Below, piece by piece: positions 42,965 through 50,527 of a stretch of DNA of 64,000 nucleotides (within the stretch, counting starts at the first letter, position 1; each line of letters begins with the position of its first letter). The stretch spans positions 620,001-684,000 of the forward strand of contig CBDDCD010000001.1 in NCBI GenBank assembly GCA_965226025.1. Direction: 5' to 3'. The notes beneath the pieces are model-generated. The model was not told the origin of the DNA, searched no databases, and saw nothing but the letters and a program-made list of their open reading frames with translations. Source of the stretch: Moanibacter sp965226025. GTDB taxonomy: Bacteria > Verrucomicrobiota > Verrucomicrobiia > Opitutales > UBA2987. The translations under genes were made by a program, and so were the position numbers.

Positions 42965-43060
42965 GCCCATAACTCATTAAAAATCAATTGTTTCCACCAC
43001 TGGGACGGGCTCTAGTTAGGCTCTCGAGCGACTTTCAGCTCTTTCAATCTGGCAGTTCTA

Positions 43061-43131
43061 TTTGCACCAGCGCAATATAGCTCGATGCATGGGTGCAATC
43101 TATCTTTGGAAAATCGTTGCGTCTATGCATT
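43061..43131. repeat. Repeat shared with 34076-34142
   Basis: Contains TTTGCACC, GCGCAA, GGTGCAATCTATC and CGTTGCGT in the order of the other copy. It lies 40 bases upstream, in cassette direction, of the split attC core. Confidence 0.5.
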
Positions 43132-43234
43132 TCAATAATAGCGCCCTCCGCCCTCTTCGGCAGACTCTGGGACGACAGGAACTCTTCCTGGGAGACTTAA
43201 AAGAGTTCGATTTGTAGCTTGCTGCGGGGAGTCT

Positions 43235-44377
43235 TCATTGTTTCGACCGTTTGAGGATTGTTCCTGCCAGTGCATTACCTATTTCGCGAAAGCTCTTACA
43301 GGTTAGTACTTGATCCCGTGCCATGGAGTAGGGGACCACTATCTTAAGGGCCGGGATCCCGATGACACGCATGAAATAGGAAGTAATGTCCGTGAAGGAT
43401 TCTCCGTTCGAATACTCACTCTCGATTACACTGAATTTCTCGGCCGCGAATCGCGGCGTCAAAGCATCCTTGAGGATGTTCGCCCATTTATCCGCTCCCT
43501 TACGCAATTCCGGATATTCCGACGCCTCGGGTACCTTCGTGTAAACGCCCCTTGAATCGCTCGCACCCGCGGAGCAGAATTCGACGGCCAATTCCGGACG
43601 GCAGCGCTCACCCCATCTCGCGAAATCCTGTTGAAAGACCCGTGCTTCATGGGTCGCCGGCGGGTTTCCCCAGGAACCGTTCAAATTGTTCGCGCTGGGC
43701 CCGTGCCCATAGTCGCCATCGATCACTCCGTCAATATTGAGGAGGGGAGCACACCACACGATCCACGGGTTGTTTCGCACCCGAGAGAAGTGCTGCAGAA
43801 ATCCGTCCAGGACCCAGGAGGCGGATGTGTCGCCGGATCGCTGCCGCGCCATCAGGTAGAGCCCTGGGCGTTGTTCTTTGCCCCCGAAATCGTTGCTCAG
43901 GCGAAGAAGGGTCCGAGCCTTCTGGCTCAACCCGATGCTCTCGCTCTTCCAGTAGGATTTCGCCTTTCTCTGGAGAAAATCGATTTCAGGTCTTCCGTAG
44001 GGATAGCAAAACGCGATGTCGACATGGGTTTTCGGGTAATTGATCAGCCAGGAAACATCATACTGACCGTCGGGAGCGATTTCGAGTTTCCCCGGACGCA
44101 TCCTCATCCAGTTTTGATCGGGTTGGCGAAGCACCGGGCGACATGTCAGGGGATCGGACCCTCCCTCCATCGTCTGAAAGTACTTCAGGACGAGCCTCAC
44201 CTTCTCGGCCGAGTCGGTCTCCTCCCCGGTCTTCTTCAACCGGAAACAGAACCAGAGAGACTCCGGAGATCCGTGCGGGTCGGCAGCGAAATTCACCTCG
44301 GGAATCCCGGCATTGGTGCGGATCGATACCACCCGGGCATTGCCGTACGGAATCTTCGAATCGAGTTTAAGGCCCAT
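43235..44377 (-). CDS. M14 carboxypeptidase-like protein lacking normal zinc ligands
   Basis: 380 residues. The N-terminal beta domain (RVVSIRTNAGIPEVNFAADP) and catalytic-fold segments follow the cytosolic carboxypeptidase (CCP/Nna1) layout: LYLMARQRSGDTSASWVLDG F aligns with ARVHPGExxASWVMxG and LLNIDGVIDGDYGHGPSANN LNGSW with NPDGVxxGNY...DLNR. The zinc-binding His-x-x-Glu is replaced by Arg-Ser-Gly-Asp, and the substrate-binding Arg of DLNR by Gly. One His (THEARV) remains. It is either catalytically dead or uses another site. No signal peptide is seen. A small hairpin (44379-44406) covers the region just before the start. Confidence 0.7.
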   Translation of the reverse strand: MGLKLDSKIPYGNARVVSIRTNAGIPEVNFAADPHGSPESLWFCFRLKKTGEETDSAEKVRLVLKYFQTMEGGSDPLTCRPVLRQPDQNWMRMRPGKLEIAPDGQYDVSWLINYPKTHVDIAFCYPYGRPEIDFLQRKAKSYWKSESIGLSQKARTLLRLSNDFGGKEQRPGLYLMARQRSGDTSASWVLDGFLQHFSRVRNNPWIVWCAPLLNIDGVIDGDYGHGPSANNLNGSWGNPPATHEARVFQQDFARWGERCRPELAVEFCSAGASDSRGVYTKVPEASEYPELRKGADKWANILKDALTPRFAAEKFSVIESEYSNGESFTDITSYFMRVIGIPALKIVVPYSMARDQVLTCKSFREIGNALAGTILKRSKQ

Positions 44378-44493
44378 AAGTCCGGAAATTAAGAAATTTC
44401 CGGACTAGCGCAACCCGAAGATCTCGCAGGACGGCTCCGTGAATTCGCTGGAGTTCACCACCGAACTGACGACGAAGTCACACCAAGAAGTTC

Positions 44494-45201
44494 CTACTGT
44501 TCTTTCGATTTCGAAGGCTTCAGGCCCAGGGCTTCCAGCAGGGCTCCAATTAGCGTGAGCAGATCTCCCGGTTTATCGCTCTTACTGCTTTCCCGGATGA
44601 TCTCTTCACCGGTCGCAATCTGTCTTTCCAGGGCCTCCTGATAATGCTGCTCAAGCTCCTTCTGCTTTCGCCTTAGTCCTGCCAGTTCTTGATCTTTCTT
44701 TACGAGAACGCCTTTCAGCTCTTCCAGTTCTGTAATTTCTTCGTCCTTTCTCCCAAAGCCGGCCCGGGCTTCTACCAACTTACGCAAATTCTCCTGGGCC
44801 TCGGCATAGGAATCGTCGAGGCCTTTCATGCGCTCGGCAAGATCCCGCAAGGCGGCCTCGGCCAGTCGCCTTTCGTCCGCTTCCCGGATCAGCCGCTCGT
44901 TCAGTTCGGCAACCCGCCGTTCCCCTTCCTGCTGCTCCTCCTGAACCTTGAGTTCGGCCATCCGTTTGGCCTCCTCCGCCTGTTTCCTCGCCTCCGATTC
45001 CTTCTGGGCGACGATTTCGGCCTGTTCCCTCAGTTCGGCATTCTCATTCGCGGTCTGCTCGAGATGGCGCTCCCATTCCTCGGATTGAGCCCGCTCTCTC
45101 TCGATCGCCTCCTGACGCTTGCCGGCCTGTTTTACGTAAAGTGTCCAACTGACGCCGAGGAGAACAACGAGAATGACAATAAGGATAATGTTCTTACTCA
45201 T
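44494..45201 (-). CDS. Membrane-anchored coiled-coil protein of unknown function
   Basis: 235 residues: one N-terminal membrane segment (NIILIVILVVLLGVSWTLYV) and an almost uninterrupted Glu/Lys/Arg/Ala coiled coil from about 25 to 210, then a short ending (LLTLIGALLEALGLKP). The architecture matches the coiled-coil protein at 8180-9001, though they are not obviously homologous. Position between the M14-like gene and sppA gives no function. Confidence 0.7.
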   Translation of the reverse strand: MSKNIILIVILVVLLGVSWTLYVKQAGKRQEAIERERAQSEEWERHLEQTANENAELREQAEIVAQKESEARKQAEEAKRMAELKVQEEQQEGERRVAELNERLIREADERRLAEAALRDLAERMKGLDDSYAEAQENLRKLVEARAGFGRKDEEITELEELKGVLVKKDQELAGLRRKQKELEQHYQEALERQIATGEEIIRESSKSDKPGDLLTLIGALLEALGLKPSKSKEQ

Positions 45202-45342
45202 TCCCGCTTAGAAAGAAATATCCCCTACCGTAATCTGCAAGCTTGGAATATTCAGAAGGCGGATTAACGATCCGCCTTCTAAATATTAAGGCACAAATTT
45301 CATGGTCGAAAGGTAGAGAATCTGGTAGATCCGGCGTTTACT

Positions 45343-47157
45343 ATGCAGAAATTCCTCAAGAGTATGCTCAAGCAGGTCGGGGCGCTTCTCCTCGCCACCA
45401 TTGTCTTCAGCCTGTTTCTTGTCCTCCTTTTCCTCGCATTTGGAATCCTCATCGAGGGAAAAGGAGTCACCATTCGTGATCAATCCGTTCTACTCTTCGA
45501 CCTAACCGTCAATATCAAGGATTCGCCGCAATCCCCAACTCTGCTTCCCGCCTTCGCCCAGTCCCTCCAGGGGCTACCCACTCCTGCGATTGGCCTGAAG
45601 GACGCGCTAGACGCAATCGAGCGAGCCAAGGTGGACGACCGCATCTCCGCCCTTTTCCTTTTTGGCAGCCTTAAGCCGGCAGACTTCGGGTCGAACTACC
45701 CGAATCTGGCGGAAATTCGAAACGCAATCAGAGATTTTCGCGAGGCGGGTAAACCTGTAATTGCCTACCTGATCGAACCCACTATTCGCGATTACTTCCT
45801 GGCCACGGCGGCAGACAAGATCATCCTCAACCCGTTTGGTTACCTCAAGCTCAACGGCCTCGCGGCGAGGATGATGTTTTTCGGGAATGCTTTCGAGAAA
45901 TACGGAATAGGCATTCAGACTTTGCGGGCGGGAAAATTCAAATCCGCCTCCGAGACATTCACTCGGGACGGGATGAGCGAAGAGAATCGAGAACAAACCG
46001 AAAAGTGGATTCAAAGCATTTGGTCCAATATTCTCGAGACGGTCTCGGACAGCCGCCAGATCTCAACGAGCGAATTGCGTCGATTCTCCGTGGAAAAAGG
46101 GTTGTTCCTGCCTGAAGAGGCGCTGGAGGCAGGGCTGGTGGATGGTGTCGACTACTACGACGGTGTTCTCGAAGAGATCGCTGGATTGACGGCCTACGAC
46201 GAGTCGATCGAGAGTTTTGCCCAGGTCAGTCTTCCCCAATATATCGAAGAAGAAAGAGGGCGAGTGGGCCCTTTGCTCGATCAAGGCGACCAGCTGGCAG
46301 TGGTCTATATCGAGGGCGAAATCGTCACCGGCGAGGGTGACGGTACTCGGGTTGGTGGCAATCGGATAGCCCGGGAGCTTCGAAAACTTCGTGAGGAGGA
46401 GAAGATCAAGGCAGTTGTTCTGCGGGTCAACACCCCGGGCGGGAGCGCCTTGGCATCGGAGATGATTGAACGTGAGGTGCGACTTCTGGGAAAGGAGAAA
46501 CCGATCGTCGTCTCCATGGGCGGCTATGCTGCATCCGGAGGTTACTGGATCTCGACGACAGCTGATGTGATTTTTGCCGACTCTTCCACCGTTACCGGTT
46601 CCATTGGGGTTTTCAGCATATTCCTCAATCTGTTGGAGATTGCAAATCGGCATGGAATCACGTTCGACGGTGTGAAAACCGCACCCTTTGCGGGGATCTT
46701 TGATATCACCCGACCCAAGTCGGAGGAGGAACTCGCCCTCATCGAGGAATTCACCGAATTCATCTACGATGCATTTCTTGAGAAAGTCGGAGAGGGTAGG
46801 GACCTTACCCGAGAGGAGGTAGAAGCGATTGCCCAAGGGCGCGTTTGGACCGGAGTAGACGCGGCCCAAAATGGATTGGTCGACAAGATCGGCGGCCTGG
46901 AAGACGCAATCGAAGAGGCGGTGCATTTGGGCGCCCTCGCCGAATCCTGGAGCCTGGTCGAGATACCAAAGCGTAAGGAGTTCTCCGATCTCCTGGAGGA
47001 ATGGATCAAGGGAAGGGAAGGAGAGCCACTTCTATTCAACACCAATAGGCTGCCCCAAAACATCACCCGGCTCCTGCCCGACGCATCACTCTTTCACTCC
47101 CTCAACGATCCCATGGGCATCTATGCTCGAATGCCGTTCTTTCTGATCTTGGATTGA
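45343..47157 (+). CDS. sppA: Signal peptide peptidase SppA, 67K type
   Basis: Membrane-bound serine/lysine protease that degrades cleaved signal peptides. 604 residues with an N-terminal membrane segment (LLLATIVFSLFLVLLFLAFG). Two tandem ClpP-like domains: the first has LRAGKFKSASETFTRDGMSE (catalytic Lys region), the second VLRVNTPGGSALASE and VSMGGYAASGGYWISTTADV (nucleophile Ser before Gly-Gly-Tyr-Trp) and SSTVTGSIGV. This is the long two-domain form found in Gram-negative bacteria. An opposite-strand frame at 46063-46926 is a shadow. Confidence 0.93.
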   Translation: MQKFLKSMLKQVGALLLATIVFSLFLVLLFLAFGILIEGKGVTIRDQSVLLFDLTVNIKDSPQSPTLLPAFAQSLQGLPTPAIGLKDALDAIERAKVDDRISALFLFGSLKPADFGSNYPNLAEIRNAIRDFREAGKPVIAYLIEPTIRDYFLATAADKIILNPFGYLKLNGLAARMMFFGNAFEKYGIGIQTLRAGKFKSASETFTRDGMSEENREQTEKWIQSIWSNILETVSDSRQISTSELRRFSVEKGLFLPEEALEAGLVDGVDYYDGVLEEIAGLTAYDESIESFAQVSLPQYIEEERGRVGPLLDQGDQLAVVYIEGEIVTGEGDGTRVGGNRIARELRKLREEEKIKAVVLRVNTPGGSALASEMIEREVRLLGKEKPIVVSMGGYAASGGYWISTTADVIFADSSTVTGSIGVFSIFLNLLEIANRHGITFDGVKTAPFAGIFDITRPKSEEELALIEEFTEFIYDAFLEKVGEGRDLTREEVEAIAQGRVWTGVDAAQNGLVDKIGGLEDAIEEAVHLGALAESWSLVEIPKRKEFSDLLEEWIKGREGEPLLFNTNRLPQNITRLLPDASLFHSLNDPMGIYARMPFFLILD

Positions 47158-47283
47158 GCATTAGCTGAGGGGCCCAGGTTAGACAATGAGTCCAGGGTTC
47201 TTAGGAACAGGGAGCCGTCCTTCGATCTTCGATTACGCCTACGATTGCGATGATCGATTTCTGGATGGTGGGACGACAACAGC

Positions 47284-47569
47284 CAATCGAAACCCGCAAT
47301 CTTAAGCGCAATCGATATTCGAATCGATTTTTCCGGATTTCGTGTGGGAATTCAGATTTCACTGGAGATGTTTCAGACTAGGCTTCTTTGTCGTGAGGTC
47401 GCGACAAAGGGCCTCATAACCGGACCTCACGAGGAAATCCCACTCCAAATGCGGAAGAACCTCGAATTTTCTGATCCGACCTCACAATCGGCCCCAGTTT
47501 CTGGAACATCCCCTCCTCGGAGGGGCCAAGGGTGGGTCACCCGATTCACCGGGATCGGTTCTCAAACCC
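47284..47569. repeat. Direct repeat left of the frameshifted gene
   Basis: Shares CAATCGAAACCCGCAATCTT, GATCCG, AACATCCCCTCCTCGGAGGG and GGGTGGGTCACCCGATTCAC with 49475-49616. This copy carries about 130 extra bases in the middle. The CCCCTCCTCGGAGGGG part is a hairpin. It occupies much of the 511-base gap after sppA. Confidence 0.75.
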
Positions 47570-47668
47570 ATTCTCTGCTTCCGCGGCATGACCAAGAGGC
47601 TGTAAGAAGGCATCTTTCCCTTTTAGTCTTGATTACAAAGCCTCACCGCTTTTTCAGTTCTAACTTGT

Positions 47669-48391
47669 ATGAATTACGTCAGCACATTCGGTGGCCGCGA
47701 AATCATCATGTTTCTCGTCAGCCTGCTCTGCACCGCGGGCTTTACCCTGGCGGCAAAGGCCGCCGATCTTACTGCGGACCAGCAGAATTTGCTCGTGAAC
47801 GCACGAGCCTATCTAAAAATGGCCGACACCAATCTGAAGCTCGCTCAGCAATCAGCCGGCCCGGGAGAGGGTAAACCTTCGGGCTCGAAGGCTAGACTGG
47901 CAATGATGCGGCTTAATTCCGCGAAACCGCCCCTCCCGCAGATCACCGCGCTTCTAAAGAAACTGCCTGCCGACAATCCGGATGTGCGGGCCTTCAAAGA
48001 GCAATTCGACGCGACGGTCAAAGCTGTCGAACAGCTCGAGATCCGCCTCATCGGAAAGGCCGCTACCCCACAACCGGCCCAAGGAATCCGGCTCGACTAC
48101 AAGCAGGAAGAGCAGCTGAAGAACGCTCGCTACTATCTGCGCGAGATCGCCGGTATGGACGGAGCGCTCAAGCAACTGGTCGAGAACCTCAAACCGGTTC
48201 AGGATCAGAGCACGATCGACCACCGGCTCATCGCTCAGGGCATGAACACGATCGCCCAAGCGCGCCAGCGGTCGGGACTGGTGCGCGAACACTTCGAAGC
48301 TCTTCCCGCGGACGGCCAGGGCCTCAGACCGGCGGTTGAGGAGCTCGAGCAGGCCATGGCCAGCGTCGCGCCGCCAGTGAGACCGTGCTGA
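47669..48391 (+). CDS. Secreted helical protein of unknown function, N-terminal part before a frameshift
   Basis: A signal peptide (MFLVSLLCTAGFTLAAKAAD from an internal ATG at 47708; the first ATG is 47669) is followed by Ala/Leu/Gln-rich helices (LTADQQNLLVNARAYLKMAD). The frame ends VAPPVRPC at 48391; in the adjacent frame the codons AASETVLTPIHKKL lead into the next part, so one base is probably missing near 48367-48374 and the protein has about 547 residues. Base composition is GC-richer than the neighbours. It is framed by direct repeats (47284-47569 and 49475-49616), suggesting acquisition as a unit. Confidence 0.6.
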   Translation: MNYVSTFGGREIIMFLVSLLCTAGFTLAAKAADLTADQQNLLVNARAYLKMADTNLKLAQQSAGPGEGKPSGSKARLAMMRLNSAKPPLPQITALLKKLPADNPDVRAFKEQFDATVKAVEQLEIRLIGKAATPQPAQGIRLDYKQEEQLKNARYYLREIAGMDGALKQLVENLKPVQDQSTIDHRLIAQGMNTIAQARQRSGLVREHFEALPADGQGLRPAVEELEQAMASVAPPVRPC

Positions 48392-49308
48392 CGCCGATTC
48401 ACAAGAAGCTGAGCGCGCTGATCAACCCTGCAAGCTACCCAAACCTCACTGCGGACACCGAGCGACTGCGCGACCTGGCGGGTATGTATGCCAATCCCAA
48501 CCTGCTCGTCCAGGATCGCGAGCAGGCCGCCGCACTTATTATCGAAGCTCAAGCAGCATGGGAAGAGCACCAGCGGCTGATCAAACAGTACGCGACGCTG
48601 ATCCATCAGAGGACCGAAGAGGGCGAGCGCCTGGAAAGCATCAGCCGGCACTTCGTCAAACAATTCAACCGTTTTGCGGCGGCGGCCCAGCAGCAGAAAG
48701 CAGTTCTTCCTGGCCAGATTCAAGCGGATGTGGACAGGGCCACGGCCATGGTTTCAGAGGCTACCGCAAAAAAGAACCCTCTCTTCTTCACCGGCGGCAT
48801 ACCCCAGCAGCTCGACATGGCCGGGCAAAAACTCGCGCTCTACATAGCCCTCGATCCACAAGGGGCCCATGCCTTGCAGAGGAAGATCAACCAGGTGCGT
48901 CAGGGTCTAAAGCAACAACAGGCGGCGCTCAAGGACCAGATCATAGAGTCGAACGAACTGCCGCCGGATCGCTACACGGGCAGTGATCGGGATGCGGTCT
49001 CCAAGATCGCAACCGAGGCGTGGAAGATTGTGCAGCGCGGCGCTAAGTTGTTGGCCATTCGCATTCCCTCGCAAGGTTGGAAACGCGAGGTCATGTGGCG
49101 CAACCAGACCGGCTCGTGGTACAAGATCGACCGCTCCAAGCTGCAGGTGCAACTCATCGTTAAACACGACGACAAGCTAGCCGTGGTTCGCCCCATCGAC
49201 TTGTGGAAGAACCACCTCAGCTCCGACCAGATCAAAGCTTTCCCTTTTCATGAGAAGGACGCTGAGTTGCAGCCCCAGGAGTTCCTCTTACTGGAGAAAG
49301 TGAAGTGA
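48385..49308 (+). CDS. C-terminal part of the same helical protein
   Basis: 307 residues continuing the helical sequence (EHQRLIKQYATLIHQRTEEG ERLE, VDRATAMVSEATAKKNPLFF TGGIPQQLDMAGQKL) and ending with a basic beta region (REVMWRNQTGSWYKIDRSKL QVQLIVKHDDKLAVVRPIDL W). The ending looks like a small domain binding nucleic acid or surface, but I do not recognise it. It is read together with the preceding part as one gene. Confidence 0.58.
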   Translation: MLTPIHKKLSALINPASYPNLTADTERLRDLAGMYANPNLLVQDREQAAALIIEAQAAWEEHQRLIKQYATLIHQRTEEGERLESISRHFVKQFNRFAAAAQQQKAVLPGQIQADVDRATAMVSEATAKKNPLFFTGGIPQQLDMAGQKLALYIALDPQGAHALQRKINQVRQGLKQQQAALKDQIIESNELPPDRYTGSDRDAVSKIATEAWKIVQRGAKLLAIRIPSQGWKREVMWRNQTGSWYKIDRSKLQVQLIVKHDDKLAVVRPIDLWKNHLSSDQIKAFPFHEKDAELQPQEFLLLEKVK

Positions 49309-49474
49309 GTGAGAGACCCAGGAGAATACCGGGCCGACAAAGATTAAGACGTTCGGTTATTGGTTAATCGGCCGACCGCAGCCAATCGACATCCGGAATC
49401 TAACACGTAATTGAACTATCGACATTCGATTGCGATGGTCGACTACGAGATTCGACTTCCGGCGAATCCGATAT

Positions 49475-49616
49475 CAATCGAAACCCGCAATCTTAAGCGT
49501 AATCGATAATCCAATCTTCTGATCCGGCCTTACCATCAGCCCCGAATTCTGAAACATCCCCTCCTCGGAGGGGCAGGGGGTGGGTCACCCGATTCACCAG
49601 GATCGGCTCTAAACCC
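49475..49616. repeat. Direct repeat right of the frameshifted gene
   Basis: The shorter copy of the repeat at 47284-47569. Its first part, CGCAATCTTAAGCGTAATCG, recurs a third time at 55665-55687. Confidence 0.75.
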
Positions 49617-49649
49617 CACCCACCGATTCCCTACCATCACTCCAACAAA

Positions 49650-49689
49650 GCCATCCCGAAGGGGTCAGAGCCATCCCGAAGGGGTCAGG
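49650..49689. repeat. Tandem 20-bp repeat, two copies
   Basis: GCCATCCCGAAGGGGTCAGA and GCCATCCCGAAGGGGTCAGG in tandem; each unit can form a small hairpin. It lies in the 554-base gap before sufT, which otherwise holds only the direct repeat. Confidence 0.8.
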
Positions 49690-49862
49690 TTTAGTATTGT
49701 TGTGTGATTATCGAAAGAACGCGCATCTGGTTCTGAGGATTGCCGGGGTGGGTCGTTCTAGACAGTCGTATCGGTCGGCAGTCCTCGAAGGATCAACAAG
49801 GTTGTGATACATCCTGCATTTTCATTGAATTTCCGAATCAGCAGAGTAGAATAGATCACACA

Positions 49863-50432
49863 ATGACAGATATCATGAATCAGCAAGAGCTCGAGCTAAT
49901 ACGCGATTGTGCAGTCACCCTAATACCCGCGGGCGACGAAATCACCCTTCCCGCGGGAAGCCGGGTGATGGTTTCCCAGGCACTTGGGGGGAGCGTTACG
50001 GTGCGAACCGAAGCCGGGCTTTTTAGGGTCGCTAGCGAAGATCTCGATGCGCTGGGAGAGGAATTTGAAGGATTCGCGGCGGCGGCCAGTTCGTCACCTT
50101 CGGAAGGGAAAGATACGGTCTCGGACACCGAGCAGATTTGGGACACCTTGAAAACGTGCTATGATCCGGAGATTCCCGTCAATATCGTCGACCTCGGCCT
50201 GATCTATGATCTCAAAATGACCGAACTCGAAGAAGGGAGGAGCCGGGTCGAAATCAAGATGACCCTTACCGCGCAAGGTTGCGGGATGGGTCCGGTCATC
50301 GCCGATGATGCGCGTGCCAAGATCGAGAGCTTGCCGGGAGTCGAGTCAGCGGAGGTCCAAATCGTCTGGGACCCGAAGTGGACTCCCCATATGATTTCGG
50401 CCGAAGGTCGCCAGGTGTTAGGCTTGGACTAG
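49863..50432 (+). CDS. sufT: Fe-S cluster assembly protein SufT (MIP18/DUF59)
   Basis: 189 residues from ATG 49863; the open frame upstream to 49740 is non-conserved. The N-terminal half (CAVTLIPAGDEITLPAGSRV MVSQALGGSVTV) is the SufT-specific domain; the C-terminal MIP18 domain has IWDTLKTCYDPEIPVNIVDL GLIYDL and TAQGCGMGPVIADDARAKIE with the reactive Cys. It helps Fe-S cluster maturation. No other suf gene is in the window. The TAG stop is made by the first bases of a repeat element that runs exactly to the next gene's start. Confidence 0.9.
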   Translation: MTDIMNQQELELIRDCAVTLIPAGDEITLPAGSRVMVSQALGGSVTVRTEAGLFRVASEDLDALGEEFEGFAAAASSSPSEGKDTVSDTEQIWDTLKTCYDPEIPVNIVDLGLIYDLKMTELEEGRSRVEIKMTLTAQGCGMGPVIADDARAKIESLPGVESAEVQIVWDPKWTPHMISAEGRQVLGLD

Positions 50433-50527
50433 GATTCTGTCCAATACTGGCGCTCGCGACACATTTGCCTAAGGGATCGCTAGGTGACTAAGGGATACTT
50501 CAGGAGAATGACGAAGACAGAATCCTA
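50430..50527. repeat. TA-flanked inverted-end element, variant F (98 bp)
   Basis: Ends TA-GGATTCTGTC and GACAGAATCC-TA. The first TAG is the sufT stop and the last TA touches the ATG of the recombinase gene, so the element is the whole intergenic region. The body is unlike the 99-100 bp copies A to C. Confidence 0.8.

Larger units (their letters stand above)
41196..43012 (-). mobile_element. Complete DDE insertion sequence (1817 bp)
   Basis: Ends GAGGCTGTCCCA and (inverted) GAGCCCGTCCCA, 12 bp with two mismatches, flanked by a perfect 6-bp target duplication TAGTTA at 41190-41195 and 43013-43018. Just inside the left end a 9-bp-stem hairpin (CCCAAATCC/GGATTTGGG) is seen. One transposase gene fills the element. 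The family is not certain (IS5/IS1182-like by catalytic motifs). The clean duplication shows a recent or at least undecayed insertion. Confidence 0.9.

Noticed and set aside
46063..46926. 287-codon open frame on the minus strand
   Set aside because: Antisense to the second catalytic domain of sppA.
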